This document shows, piece by piece, positions 18,330 to 27,558 of a DNA stretch of 64,000 nt. The position numbers and the translations under genes are program-made. Numbering within the stretch: the first letter of the stretch is position 1; each line of letters opens with the position of its first letter. The DNA lies in contig NZ_KI629785.1 in the NCBI RefSeq assembly GCF_000503775.1, positions 1,177,501 to 1,241,500 of the forward strand, written 5' to 3'. This DNA comes from Brevibacillus panacihumi W25 (GTDB lineage Bacteria; Bacillota; Bacilli; Brevibacillales; Brevibacillaceae). The notes below the pieces were generated by a model, which saw nothing but the letters and a program-made list of their open reading frames with translations, did no database searches and was not told where the DNA came from.

Positions 18330-19043
18330 TTATTCTCCCTCCTCTAATAGTGAATCTTTGGAGCGAAAATAAAGGTCCTTTTTCGGTGTTGATAACAATA
18401 TTCCTTTTCCATCGTCTTCAATATAAATCAATGCATGAAGACCACTACCCCATTTTGATGAGGTACCAATGAGTAGATATGGAAACCGTTCGTTTCTTTT
18501 ACTCGATAAAGAATCCATATAGGTCTCTTTGTACCACTGATCACTATAAATCGCTTCCTGTCTCATTGTATCGAGTTGCTTGCGAAGGCTATCTTTATTT
18601 AGTGACCTGTCTTTCGCTGATGGGTGAATATTGATAATGGAAGCATTCTCAACATTTGAGATATAGACTGATAGGTCGTCTTTGGGGTATATCACATGAT
18701 GGACTGGTAATGTTAGTATGGTTGATGCCAAGAAAATAAAATTCGCCCCAAAGCCTAACCAAGCAAAAGATCGGCAAGTCTGCCACCTTTGGTCTTTCCT
18801 TTTAAAAACAAGATACAAGATCCATACACCAAGAGGTAAAATGGGAAGCTGAACAATTACATCAAACATCCTCCAATTTATTGAAAAGGAAAAAAGACCA
18901 ACGAGTATTATGAGTGGAATCTCCCATACTTTCGGTTTCACCATTTGTTTTTGATAAATTGTATAGGCAAAAAAAATAATAGCAAGCCAGCCTAAAATTA
19001 CAGTAAATATTTCTATGACATTATAATTTGAATGCATCTCCAT
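18330..19043 (-). CDS. Multi-pass membrane protein of unknown function
   Basis: 237 residues from ATG 19043, which follows GGAGG by 6 bases; the longer frame reaching 19139 is rejected. Four hydrophobic helices occupy roughly residues 12-115, followed by an extracellular-looking domain of about 120 residues. It is paired with the downstream anchored protein and shares its AT-rich composition, suggesting joint acquisition. No family recognised. Confidence 0.7.
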   Translation of the reverse strand: MEMHSNYNVIEIFTVILGWLAIIFFAYTIYQKQMVKPKVWEIPLIILVGLFSFSINWRMFDVIVQLPILPLGVWILYLVFKRKDQRWQTCRSFAWLGFGANFIFLASTILTLPVHHVIYPKDDLSVYISNVENASIINIHPSAKDRSLNKDSLRKQLDTMRQEAIYSDQWYKETYMDSLSSKRNERFPYLLIGTSSKWGSGLHALIYIEDDGKGILLSTPKKDLYFRSKDSLLEEGE

Positions 19044-19209
19044 ATGAATCCTCCTTTCTAGGTCTAACCATTTCAATGAGGACTGCCCCATACAGCCCAG
19101 CTTGTCGAACAACGAATCCCGATAGGATTCACAAAACATCTGAATTTCCCTATTTTACCATTTATCTCACTTTTCTCCTATCCCTCAGAGTGAATTCCCT
19201 GAACCGCGC

Positions 19210-19254
19210 AAAAAAAGGCTTTCCTCCACCGGAATCAGTGGAAGAAAGCCTTTT
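19210..19254 (-). terminator. Terminator of the YisL-like gene
   Basis: On the minus strand AAAGGCTTTCTTCCAC pairs with GTGGAGGAAAGCCTTT and is followed by a T-run. Confidence 0.85.
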
Positions 19255-19278
19255 ACCATTACTGCAATCTATGAAGGA

Positions 19279-19632
19279 CTAGGCGATAACCCGATAGCCA
19301 AGCAGAATGACCAAGACCATGACGACAAGCGCTCCGACGAAAAAGCCGGTGCTCGGCTGATTCCTGGAGGCCCGTCCCATCGACATCTCCATGAGCCCGA
19401 AGACCACGATAGCCAGAATCGCCTTCACGTAGTAAAAGACGTCGCTCGCGTGATACCCGAAGAGCAGCCCCGCTCCAGACAAGAGGATAATGACCATCAT
19501 CAATCTTAAAACCATATGTACGATTTTGCCTGCTTTTGCTTTACCCGCCCGGTACAATATGTAGCCAATGATCAACAGAACAAATGCTACTTCCCAACCG
19601 CCAACATGCGATTCTTTTAACATGTTGTACAT
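19279..19632 (-). CDS. yisL: YisL family (DUF1516) membrane protein
   Basis: 117 residues with four hydrophobic helices (GGWEVAFVLLIIGYILYR, VLRLMMVIILLSGAGLLFG, FYYVKAILAIVVFGLMEMSM and GFFVGALVVMVLVILLGYR). The length and helix order match the small YisL family of Bacillales, whose function is unknown. ATG 19632 has GGAG 11 bases upstream and is preferred over an earlier in-frame start at 19656. Confidence 0.75.
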   Translation of the reverse strand: MYNMLKESHVGGWEVAFVLLIIGYILYRAGKAKAGKIVHMVLRLMMVIILLSGAGLLFGYHASDVFYYVKAILAIVVFGLMEMSMGRASRNQPSTGFFVGALVVMVLVILLGYRVIA

Positions 19633-19902
19633 TGCGCATTCAACTCCTACATTCAAGATGGCATGACCCTTTTATTATAGCAGAAGAGGGACTGAAATCC
19701 ATTCACACGAACTCTTGTCATATTTGTGAACCATGATTCATGTGATTCGTTCCCCTTCCCTTCCAACACCTTCATATTCTGGGATATTTTTAGTGACAAC
19801 AAAAATATATTATGATTTTTAGTATGATTGTAGTTTAGGAGGTTTAAAATCAGGGTACTTATTTTCCATCAGCGACAAATTCACATCTGGGAGGAAACAA
19901 AC

Positions 19903-21333
19903 TTGAACGTCCAAAAAAAGATTTTGCTCGGATTCCTTGTCCTTTTGGGCTTCGTCATCGTCAGCGGGGGCTTATCGATTTTTCAAATGAAGCAAATGGG
20001 CGTGAAAGCGGAAGATATTCAGGACAATTGGCTGCCCAGCGTCGTGATGCTGGGTCAGATTAACAAGCTATCTTCAGATACTCCCCGTCTTTTGAACAGC
20101 ATGGGATTGGAAAATGACTCCCGGGAAATGGAGCAAAGAGAGAAGGAAATCCTTCAAACGCTTGAGGAAATCGACAAGCTTTTGCAAGAGTATGAAATGA
20201 CCATCACGGATGAAGAAGCGCAGGAGCGGCAATACTTCGAGGAATTTTCTAAATCTTGGGAAGTGTATAAAAATCAGGTCCCAGCCATGATTACCACTGC
20301 CAAAGGCTCTGACTCCGCCTACATCATCTCCGAACTGAAAAAGACGGTCGCCTCCTGGGAAACCGCGCAAGAAGATCTCGTGAGATTGATTGAGTTCAAC
20401 AAGCAGAGCGCACTTGCTGCGACAGATGAATCCGTCAATGTCTATACAACATCCCTGTACATCCTGATTACGGTGATGTCCATTGCCACTTTGGCCGGGG
20501 TTGCCTTGATCCTCCTCATCATTCGCGATATTCGAAGAGTAGCGAGCAATATTGTGCAATCCTCCCATACCGTAGCCAGCTCGTCCGAAGAAATTACTGC
20601 AAGCATTCAGGAAGTTGCGTCTGGGAGCCAGCATCAAGCCAGCATGGTCAACTCTATCACGGAAATGATCGAGCAGATGGATATCGCGATCAGCCAGATC
20701 TCCGCCAACATCGAAGAAACCAGTACATTGGTCAACCAGACCTCGTCTGCTGCCGAGAATGGCGGACATCTGATGAACAACGCGATGGAGGGCATGCAGG
20801 ACATCTCGAAAAAGGTCCATTACCTGCTGGAAAACTCGCGGAAAATCGACGTGATCGTCACGACGATCAAAGACATTGCCGATCAAACCAAACTGCTGGC
20901 TCTCAACGCTTCGATTGAAGCAGCGCGCGCCGGTGAACATGGGCGCGGTTTTGCCGTCGTAGCAGATTCCGTAGGGAAGCTCGCCAACCAAAGCGGCGAA
21001 GCAACCAAGGAAATCATCCACTTGGTGCAGAGGATGCAGGAAAGTACCCAGGATACCGTGGAAACGGTGCGTTCAGGCAACGAGTTGATCCTGCACGCAG
21101 GCCAATCCTTCACGGAAATTATCGAGTATGTCAAAAACTCTGCTGCGAGAATCACGGAAGTTGCCGCCAGTTGCGAAGAGCAGGCAGCCCAGACAAATGA
21201 AATTCTCCAATCTGCCCAAAATATCGCAGCCGTTACAGAACAAACCTCTGCCAGCACAGAAGAGACGGCTTCCGCCACCGAGGAGCTCTCCAGTATGGCA
21301 GAAAATTTAAATCAGCTCGTCAGCAAATTGTAG
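19903..21333 (+). CDS. Methyl-accepting chemotaxis protein with four-helix-bundle sensor
   Basis: A 476-residue chemoreceptor. A first membrane helix (residues 7-27) and a second near 185-207 bracket an extracellular helical sensor of about 150 residues. No HAMP domain is obvious after [11 protein letters not shown]. The signalling hairpin tip is [36 protein letters not shown]. The start is TTG, 6 bases after GGGAGGAAA. The 246 bases upstream are AT-rich and hold no clear sigma-D promoter. It converges with the YitT gene. Confidence 0.88.
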   Translation: MNVQKKILLGFLVLLGFVIVSGGLSIFQMKQMGVKAEDIQDNWLPSVVMLGQINKLSSDTPRLLNSMGLENDSREMEQREKEILQTLEEIDKLLQEYEMTITDEEAQERQYFEEFSKSWEVYKNQVPAMITTAKGSDSAYIISELKKTVASWETAQEDLVRLIEFNKQSALAATDESVNVYTTSLYILITVMSIATLAGVALILLIIRDIRRVASNIVQSSHTVASSSEEITASIQEVASGSQHQASMVNSITEMIEQMDIAISQISANIEETSTLVNQTSSAAENGGHLMNNAMEGMQDISKKVHYLLENSRKIDVIVTTIKDIADQTKLLALNASIEAARAGEHGRGFAVVADSVGKLANQSGEATKEIIHLVQRMQESTQDTVETVRSGNELILHAGQSFTEIIEYVKNSAARITEVAASCEEQAAQTNEILQSAQNIAAVTEQTSASTEETASATEELSSMAENLNQLVSKL

Positions 21334-21388
21334 CCCGCTCACCTCAGGAAGAAGGCATCTTGCCTCCTTCCTGTTTTTTAGGCGTTCT

Positions 21389-22258
21389 CTACACAGCGCG
21401 AAAGCCCTCTCCAATCACCTCATGCGCAGGACATAAAATGATGAACGAATCCGGATCAACCGAGCGCACCATCATTTTCAGCTTGCTCACTTCACTTTGG
21501 CTGACTACGGCCATCAACACTTTTCGCTGATCTCCCGTATACCCGCCCGCTGCATCCAGCAAGGTGACTCCTCGATCCAGATCATACAAAATCGTCTCTC
21601 TCAAGGTTTCTGTTTCGTTCGAAATGATGTAGGCGACCTTGGTGGTATTCCAGCCCATCTGGACAATATCAATGGTCTTGCTGGTTACAAACAGAGCTAT
21701 CAAGGCAAAGAGAGCCTTTTCCGCATCGAAAACAATCCCTGCCAGTGCGATCACCATGCCATCAAAAACGGCTACGCTGGCTCCCAGGCTCAGCCCCGAA
21801 TGCTTATGCAAGATTTGCGAAGCGATGGCAAAACCGCCTGTCGAGCCCCTGCCGCGAAACACAATGCCAATCCCCAGCCCGACGCCGATCCCCCCGTATA
21901 TGCTGGCGAGCAGCGTGTTGTTCGTCAGCGGCTGCAAATGGCTCGTCAGCATCACGCACAGCGGCAAAACGACAGAGCCAACTGCTGCTTTCATGGCTGT
22001 CTGCTTGTCCAGCATTTTGATTCCCAGCAGCAGCAAGGGAATATTGATGGCCCACTGGAAGATGGCCGGGGACCAGCCGAACAGGTTGAACAGAATGGTC
22101 GAAAGCCCGGAGACGCCGCCAGAGGCAATCTGGTTGGGATTGAGGAACACATTGAAGCTGGTTGCGAGAACCAGTGAGCCGATTACCAGCATCAGGTACT
22201 CAAGTCCTTTTCTTCGCGGACTGTCGATCGGGATGATTGCTCGTTTTTTTCGTGACAC
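21389..22258 (-). CDS. YitT family (DUF161/DUF2179) membrane protein
   Basis: About 289 residues. Five or six helices (GLEYLMLVIGSLVLATSF onward) contain the family motif FNVFLNPNQIASGGVSGLSTIL, followed by a cytoplasmic DUF2179 domain ending HEVIGEGFRAV. Several paralogues are usual in Bacillus and their transport role is unproven. The GTG at 22258 has AGGAG 8 bases upstream and is preferred to 22267. Confidence 0.85.
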   Translation of the reverse strand: MSRKKRAIIPIDSPRRKGLEYLMLVIGSLVLATSFNVFLNPNQIASGGVSGLSTILFNLFGWSPAIFQWAINIPLLLLGIKMLDKQTAMKAAVGSVVLPLCVMLTSHLQPLTNNTLLASIYGGIGVGLGIGIVFRGRGSTGGFAIASQILHKHSGLSLGASVAVFDGMVIALAGIVFDAEKALFALIALFVTSKTIDIVQMGWNTTKVAYIISNETETLRETILYDLDRGVTLLDAAGGYTGDQRKVLMAVVSQSEVSKLKMMVRSVDPDSFIILCPAHEVIGEGFRAV

Positions 22259-22363
22259 ACACTCCACTCCTGCCTGTTACAAAATCGCCCATAACGTACC
22301 ATATCCTGCTTCAAAAGAAAAGGATTGACGCAGCTCATAAAGAAGATGATAATTAAAATTACA

Positions 22364-22378
22364 TAATAATAATTTTAA
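22364..22378 (+). promoter_or_regulatory. Candidate PerR/Fur box upstream of the Fur-like gene
   Basis: TAATAATAATTTTAA matches the PerR consensus TTATAATNATTATAA at 13 of 15 positions and ends 17 bases before the Fur-like start codon, consistent with autoregulation. Confidence 0.5.
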
Positions 22379-22395
22379 ATAAGAGGTGAGCTGCG

Positions 22396-22692
22396 ATGGA
22401 ACCACAAATCACCAGTGTCACGCAGCAAGTCAAATATTTGGGCAAGCGACTTACTGTACAGCGGAGGGCAGTCTTGCTGCATATGCTCTCCACTCTCGAC
22501 TCCCCGACCGCCAAGGATGTCTACATCTCCCTGAAACGGGAAATGCCCAATATCACACTCTCCACGGTCTACACGGCTTTGCGGTTTTTTGTCAAAATGG
22601 GAATCCTCAAGGAGCATCCTGCCGGACATGCCGCAACGCGCTTTCAATGTATCATTCCCCGATCGGCTCCGATGCTAAAGGAAGTCATGTAA
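22396..22692 (+). CDS. C-terminally truncated Fur/PerR-like regulator
   Basis: A 98-residue protein containing the full winged-helix DNA-binding domain of the Fur family: VKYLGKRLTVQRRAVLLHMLSTLDSPTAKDVY, then recognition helix LSTVYTALRFFVKMGILKE. It stops right after ATRFQC, where PerR and Fur normally continue for about 45 residues with the metal-binding histidines, CxxC pairs and dimerisation domain. None of the three frames downstream restores that part. It lies immediately 5' of katA, the usual PerR target. It may be a DNA-binding remnant, or a deliberate short form. Confidence 0.7.
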   Translation: MEPQITSVTQQVKYLGKRLTVQRRAVLLHMLSTLDSPTAKDVYISLKREMPNITLSTVYTALRFFVKMGILKEHPAGHAATRFQCIIPRSAPMLKEVM

Positions 22693-22695
22693 AAC

Positions 22696-22736
22696 GCGAC
22701 AACAGGTCGTCACTACTCCTTTGGTATGAGTGATGC
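22696..22736 (+). terminator. Hairpin after the truncated Fur-like gene
   Basis: AACAGG-CGTCACT pairs with AGTGATG-CCTGTT, with one bulged T. There is no U-run after it, so termination is uncertain. Confidence 0.4.
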
Positions 22737-22837
22737 CTGTTCTGAATAGGGTATAACAGGAAAGCCAATGTCGCGGAATGTCGTATGAGGGAAATTCTTC
22801 AAAACAGTTTGCTGGTTGCAAAAGCCCAGATACTAAA

Positions 22838-22869
22838 TTATAATAATTATCATATTAAAATAATTATAA
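22838..22869 (+). promoter_or_regulatory. katA: Two tandem PerR boxes upstream of katA
   Basis: TTATAATAATTATCA (22838-22852) matches the PerR consensus TTATAATNATTATAA at 14 of 15 positions counting N, and TTAAAATAATTATAA (22855-22869) matches at 14 of 15. They are two bases apart and 35 bases upstream of the katA start, so peroxide induction through a PerR protein is expected. Confidence 0.75.
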
Positions 22870-22904
22870 ATTAGGTTCGCGCGATGAGAAAGGGGAAGAG
22901 GAGT

Positions 22905-24362
22905 ATGACAGAAAAGAAAAAACTCACAACAGCGGCCGGTGCGCCGGTCGCCAACAACCAGAATTCCATGACGGCTGGCCCTAGAGGCCCGATGCTGCTG
23001 CAGGATGTCTGGTTCTTGGAAAAGCTCGCCCATTTCGACAGGGAAGTCATTCCGGAAAGACGGATGCACGCCAAAGGCTCCGCCGCATACGGTACGTTTA
23101 CGGTAACGCATGATATTACAAAATATTCAAAAGCAAAAATCTTTTCCGAAATCGGAAAGCAGACGGAAATGATCGTGCGCTTCTCCACCGTAGCCGGTGA
23201 ACGCGGTGCGGCCGATGCGGAACGGGATATTCGCGGATTTGCTATGAAATTTTATACGGAAGAAGGAAACTGGGATCTCGTCGGCAACAATACGCCTGTC
23301 TTTTTCATCCGCGACCCGCTGAAATTCCCTGACTTGAACAGAGCCGTCAAACGCGATCCACGCACCAATATGCGCAGCGCGAAGAACAACTGGGACTTCT
23401 GGACATCGTTGCCTGAAGCGCTCCACCAGGTGACGATCGTCATGAGTGATCGCGGAATCCCGGCGTCCTACAGACATATGCACGGATTTGGCAGCCATAC
23501 ATTCAGCATGATCAACGATAAAAATGAACGCTTCTGGGTGAAATTCCACCTGAAATCCCAGCAAGGCATCAAAAACCTGACTGATGAAGAAGCAGCAGAG
23601 CTGATCGGCCAAGACAGGGAGAGCCATCAGGCAGACCTCTACAACAGCATCGAAAAGGGCGATTTCCCGAAATGGACCATGTATATCCAGGTGATGCCGG
23701 AAGCAGATGCGGCGAAAATGCCGTATAACCCGTTTGACCTGACCAAAGTGTGGTACAAAAAGGACTATCCGCTGATCGAAGTCGGTTATTTTGAATTGAA
23801 CCGCAATCCGAACAACTATTTTGCCGAAGTGGAGCAGCTCGCCTTCTCCCCTGCGAACATCGTTCCGGGAATCGGCTTCTCGCCAGACAAAATGCTGCAG
23901 GGCCGCCTGTTCTCCTACGGCGATGCGCAGCGTTACAGACTGGGAGTGAATCATCACCAAATCCCGGTAAACGCGCCGAAGTGTCCATTCCACAGCTATC
24001 ATCGCGACGGCCAAATGCGCGTGGACAACAACGCTGGCTCCACGATTGGCTATGAACCAAACAGCTACGGCGAATGGCAGGACCAGCCTGACTTCAGCGA
24101 GCCGCCACTCGCTCTCGAAGGCGCCGCTGCCCATTGGGATTTCCGTGAAGATGACAACGACTACTACACGCAGCCAGGGCGATTGTTCAATCTGATGAGC
24201 CCTGCGCAGCAGCAGGTATTGTTTGAAAATACGGCTCGTGCCATGGGCGATGCGCCGAAGGAAATCAAGATCAGACATATCAGCAATTGCCTGAAGGCAG
24301 ACCCTGCTTATGGCAAGGGTGTTGCGGCTGCGCTTGGGATTGAGCTGAGTGAAGTGGAATAA
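22905..24362 (+). CDS. katA: Catalase (monofunctional heme type)
   Basis: 485 residues of a small-subunit heme catalase degrading hydrogen peroxide. The active-site region [20 protein letters not shown] carries the essential His, [19 protein letters not shown] carries the essential Asn and [21 protein letters not shown] carries the heme-ligand Tyr. ATG 22905 sits behind GGGGAAGAGG; an ATG seven codons upstream is possible. Two PerR boxes lie in front. It is followed by a 3' flank of unknown content and then a group II intron. Confidence 0.95.
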   Translation: MTEKKKLTTAAGAPVANNQNSMTAGPRGPMLLQDVWFLEKLAHFDREVIPERRMHAKGSAAYGTFTVTHDITKYSKAKIFSEIGKQTEMIVRFSTVAGERGAADAERDIRGFAMKFYTEEGNWDLVGNNTPVFFIRDPLKFPDLNRAVKRDPRTNMRSAKNNWDFWTSLPEALHQVTIVMSDRGIPASYRHMHGFGSHTFSMINDKNERFWVKFHLKSQQGIKNLTDEEAAELIGQDRESHQADLYNSIEKGDFPKWTMYIQVMPEADAAKMPYNPFDLTKVWYKKDYPLIEVGYFELNRNPNNYFAEVEQLAFSPANIVPGIGFSPDKMLQGRLFSYGDAQRYRLGVNHHQIPVNAPKCPFHSYHRDGQMRVDNNAGSTIGYEPNSYGEWQDQPDFSEPPLALEGAAAHWDFREDDNDYYTQPGRLFNLMSPAQQQVLFENTARAMGDAPKEIKIRHISNCLKADPAYGKGVAAALGIELSEVE

Positions 24363-24396
24363 GAGAAATGCCGTTTGATCGGACTAAAGTGGCAGG

Positions 24397-24479
24397 GAGG
24401 AAAAAGGAGAAAACGCTCTAGGATAGTTGGGATCTTCACTTTGGGTCATCCCTGGTCGGCTACACTCCAAAGGCGGAAC
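24397..24479 (+). repeat. Conserved three-block sequence, copy 1 (left of the group II intron)
   Basis: Blocks GAGGAAAAAGGAGAAA (24397-24412), TTGGGATCTT (24427-24436) and AAAGGCGGAAC (24469-24479) recur in the same order on the opposite strand at 26485-26551. The identity of the element is unknown. Confidence 0.55.
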
Positions 24480-24520
24480 CGCGGCCAAAAGCAGCCGACT
24501 TCGAAGAAGTCATTCAAGGT

Positions 24521-26468
24521 GTAGAGTAGAGAACTGACGTTTTCTGGCGACCGTTTGGTCGCCTTACTCCTTTCAGTTCCCCCTCATCAAACCGTACGTG
24601 AGGTTCTCCCTCATACGGCTTTCCGATGTTCTTCTTTCCTTGGCATTCGGTTATCGCGTACGGCAAGCTTCACAAGAATTCCTCTTGTAGCTTTTGCTAT
24701 CTCTCTCATCCGCGCATGTCTCGCTTGTTTATTCCTTTTCTTGTTGTTAAAGAGCACAAGTCTTGTCAGAACATACCAGTCGATGCGACATAACCACTTA
24801 GCTCCTATGGGTGAAAGTGAATAATAATTCTTGAAACCTTGAAGTTTTCGATTCAGCCCTTGTATCAGCTCGTCTAGTGACCAGTACAACTTGTTGCGCG
24901 GTTTGGTATACTCTTTGATTTTCCTTCTCATTTCCTTCATAGCCTTCTTGCTCGGAATGTGTGACATGACGTACATTTTCTTTCCACCCTTGAGAAGAAT
25001 GGGAAATTTTCGATGGTGTAAACCAAGGAAGTCAAAGCCCGTCGTATTGTCCCAGATATTAACCAGTCGAGACTTTTCTTTACTAAGTGTAAGGTCCAGT
25101 TTGTTTAGTACCGCTTTTATGACTTGTATACTTTCCAAAGCGTCTTGTTTCGATCTACACATGATTACAAAATCATCCGCATATCGGATCAGCTTCCCAA
25201 GATGAGTGAATTGCTTCTCCCAAATCGTGTCCATGTAGTCCAAATAAATATTTGCCAACAGTGGAGAGATTACCCCTCCTTGCGGAGTGCCCCATTCGGT
25301 TTCATGAAACTGTACATCTTCCATGACGCCCGCACGGAGCCAGTTCCGAATCAGCTTTAGTATCCTGCGATCAGAAATCCTTTTCTCTACTAGCTTCATG
25401 AGCTTTTCCTGATTAATGTTGTCAAAGTATCCTTTGATGTCTACATCGACTACCCAGGAGGCCGTCCTGCTGGTTTTCTTGATTTGTGTAATCGCCTGGT
25501 GGGCATTTCGTTTGGGACGGAATCCGTATGAGCAATCTTTGAAATCGGCTTCAAAGATAGGCTCAATAACCATCTTGGTTGCCATCTGAACAACACGATC
25601 TCGGATGGTCGGGATACCAAGCGGTCTTTGTTTCCCATCCGCTTTCGGGATGTACGTGCGCCGCACAGGAGATGGATGATATTGCTTACCCTTCAGGTCG
25701 AGATAAATTTCGTTGAGAAATTTACTTTCCCCATACTCCTGAACGATTCTTTCAATTGTCTGTCCATCTATCCCGCCGCTACCTTTATTGGCTCGAACTC
25801 TACGCCACGCTTCCGCAAGAATATCTGGCCGGTACACTTTGTCATACAGAGCATGAAATCGCCGTTTTGGATTTTCCTTGGCACAAAGATATAGGGTTGT
25901 CCAAAGTTGTCGAGCTTTTACATTGGTGTAGTTAGCAAGTTTACTTGCATTCACTCACTCTTACCTCCTTTCAACCCAAGAACAAAGCAGGGTTCCTTCC
26001 CTCCACAAGGTTGTGTTGTCCTTATGTTCAACGGTACTATAAACCCCTCCGACTCCCTCTCTGCCGTCCACCCTTTCGCATGTGCTTATAGGCTTTCGCT
26101 TTACACCCCAACGGGGTGTGCAGAGTAGGGTCTCCCCAGTTCCGTTAACTACTTTCTCAGCGTACCGCTCCCCATACTCCGGGAGGTTCCTTGATGCTGT
26201 CTCCAAGTTCTACACATCGTCCATGGACTTCGCCTGCGGCCACCGGGCTCGTCTCCTCCTTGTCCATCCACTGATGGTCCCTTTAACGAAGCGGCAGGAT
26301 TCACTTTATGTTACGGTCCGCTGATTTGCTCGCTCCCTTACGGGATACTTTGTCACAGGGCTTCAACCTTAGGATCTCTCCACCAGTTGCCTGTCAGCTA
26401 CGAGGCGACTTGGCTCTTACCTCGGTTGGACTTTCACCAACTAGCAATTAACGGCTTGCTGGGCGCGC
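24521..26468 (-). mobile_element. Group II intron (about 1.95 kb) with encoded reverse transcriptase
   Basis: On the minus strand the RNA starts at 26468 with GCGCGCCCAGC, a variant of the usual GUGCG/GUGCGCCCAGC start. Domain I sequence runs to 25955, the reverse transcriptase occupies 24611-25954, and domain V follows at about 24590-24632 with the AGCCGTATGAGGG hairpin and catalytic AGC. Domain VI spans about 24525-24585, its outer arms GAGGGGGAACTGA and TCAGTTCTCTACTC leaving an unpaired A as branch point. The 3' end is placed at CTAC, uncertain by a few bases. All parts look intact, so activity is plausible. Confidence 0.85.
24611..25954 (-). CDS. ltrA: Group II intron reverse transcriptase/maturase
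   Basis: 447 residues. It contains the reverse-transcriptase domain with RT0-RT7 landmarks RRTYIPKADGKQRPLGIPTIRDRVVQ, SYGFRPKRNAHQAI, WVVDVDIKGYFDNI, GTPQGGVISPLLANIYLD and the catalytic LIRYADDFVIMC. A maturase domain X follows (LNRKLQGFKNYYSLSPIGAKW). No HNH endonuclease domain is present after position 400, so the intron probably retargets without second-strand cleavage. The GTG start is 9 bases after AAAGGAGG. Full length with no stop or frameshift. Confidence 0.93.
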   Translation of the reverse strand: MNASKLANYTNVKARQLWTTLYLCAKENPKRRFHALYDKVYRPDILAEAWRRVRANKGSGGIDGQTIERIVQEYGESKFLNEIYLDLKGKQYHPSPVRRTYIPKADGKQRPLGIPTIRDRVVQMATKMVIEPIFEADFKDCSYGFRPKRNAHQAITQIKKTSRTASWVVDVDIKGYFDNINQEKLMKLVEKRISDRRILKLIRNWLRAGVMEDVQFHETEWGTPQGGVISPLLANIYLDYMDTIWEKQFTHLGKLIRYADDFVIMCRSKQDALESIQVIKAVLNKLDLTLSKEKSRLVNIWDNTTGFDFLGLHHRKFPILLKGGKKMYVMSHIPSKKAMKEMRRKIKEYTKPRNKLYWSLDELIQGLNRKLQGFKNYYSLSPIGAKWLCRIDWYVLTRLVLFNNKKRNKQARHARMREIAKATRGILVKLAVRDNRMPRKEEHRKAV

Positions 26469-26484
26469 TGGCCGCTGAGAGCGT

Positions 26485-26551
26485 GTTCCGCCTTTTCCAT
26501 TACGCCTGGGTCAAGATCCCAAATACCTTCGCTTATTTCTCCTTTTTCCTC
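26485..26551 (-). repeat. Conserved three-block sequence, copy 2 (right of the group II intron)
   Basis: On the minus strand the blocks GAGGAAAAAGGAGAAA (26551-26536), TTGGGATCTT (26522-26513) and AAAGGCGGAAC (26495-26485) repeat copy 1, with shorter spacing between the last two blocks. A short reading frame here gives EEKGEISEGIWDLDPGVMEK. Confidence 0.55.
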
Positions 26552-26608
26552 GACCAGCTTTGTCTGGTCATCATGGTTGCATTTTCTGGTTTCTCAAGAA
26601 GACAATTA

Positions 26609-26643
26609 AGGGCACTCAAGAAGATATACTTCCTGAGTGCCCT
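26609..26643 (-). terminator. Terminator of the alpha/beta hydrolase gene
   Basis: GGGCACTCA and TGAGTGCCC arms with additional AGAAG/CTTCC pairing form a stem of about 14 bp. A T-rich stretch follows on the minus strand. Confidence 0.7.
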
Positions 26644-26663
26644 CTTTCATATTTCAATGGAAA

Positions 26664-27485
26664 TCAAGTGTGCTGTTCGAGAAAAGAAAGCAACACACGG
26701 TTGAAGAGCTCCGGCTGGTCCATCGGCGGGATATGGGCAGAGCCTTCGATGACGATTTTTTGTGCTCCTGGAATCCTTTCAGCCAGGACATCGGCAATCT
26801 GCAAGAAATCGGGATAATCCCGATCTCCGGCGATGACGAGGGTTGGGACGTGAATTTCCTCCAGACGCTCGTTTGGCGGAGGTGAAAGTACAGAAAGTCC
26901 TTTTCCGAACTCCGGCAAGGAAAAGGCGTGCTCCGTCATGACTCGGTACCGCTCCCTCGCTTTCCCAGCAGCTTCATTCGCAGGGTACCCAGGACCGTCG
27001 AACCACATCTGGATGGTCATCTCCACCGCTTCCTCGCGTGTCCCCTTTTGGCAGATCTCCTGAAAGCGCTCCGTATCGCGAATCCGTTGCTCGCTGCGCG
27101 GATGCCCCATCAAGCCTGACGAGACCAGAGACAGGCTCTTCACCATTTCGGGATAGGCGAGTGCAAACTCTACCGCTACCATGCCGCCAAACGATAATCC
27201 GACCACATGTGCCTGTTCGACTCCCAAGGCTTGCAAAACTGCTTGCGTATCGTCATACAGGGTGAAGGGGATCTCGGTTGCAGGCGTTCGCCCAAAGCCT
27301 CGGATGTCAAAGCGGATTACCTTGTACGTCTGTGAGAAGTCCTCCACCTGATCGTCCCACAGGCGGGTGTCGAGATTGAAGCCGTGAATCAACAGCAGCG
27401 GCTCTCCTTTGCCCGTCACTTCATAATAAAAACGGGTTCCATTCACATCCAGAAAACCTGACTCTACCGATGGACTGATTTCCAT
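26664..27485 (-). CDS. Alpha/beta hydrolase
   Basis: A 273-residue cytoplasmic alpha/beta-fold hydrolase. The oxyanion-hole motif is LLIHGFN, the nucleophile elbow is VGLSFGG (Ser near 99), the acid is in VIAGDRDYPDF and the catalytic His in GSAHIPPMDQPE. Relatives include 3-oxoadipate enol-lactonase-like and esterase enzymes; the substrate cannot be told. ATG follows AAGAGGTGAT. A minus-strand terminator ends the unit. Confidence 0.85.
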   Translation of the reverse strand: MEISPSVESGFLDVNGTRFYYEVTGKGEPLLLIHGFNLDTRLWDDQVEDFSQTYKVIRFDIRGFGRTPATEIPFTLYDDTQAVLQALGVEQAHVVGLSFGGMVAVEFALAYPEMVKSLSLVSSGLMGHPRSEQRIRDTERFQEICQKGTREEAVEMTIQMWFDGPGYPANEAAGKARERYRVMTEHAFSLPEFGKGLSVLSPPPNERLEEIHVPTLVIAGDRDYPDFLQIADVLAERIPGAQKIVIEGSAHIPPMDQPELFNRVLLSFLEQHT

Positions 27486-27558
27486 TTTTTATCACCTCTT
27501 CACCACTATGTCATGCCTTTCTTCCCGCGTCCAGACGGTTCACAAAATTGAAAAAAAT

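Noticed and set aside
23127-24278. 383-codon minus-strand frame
   Set aside because: Antisense of katA.
24611-25954. Reverse transcriptase as a possible retron or phage-defence RT
   Set aside because: Maturase domain and group II RNA domains V and VI next to it identify a group II intron protein.
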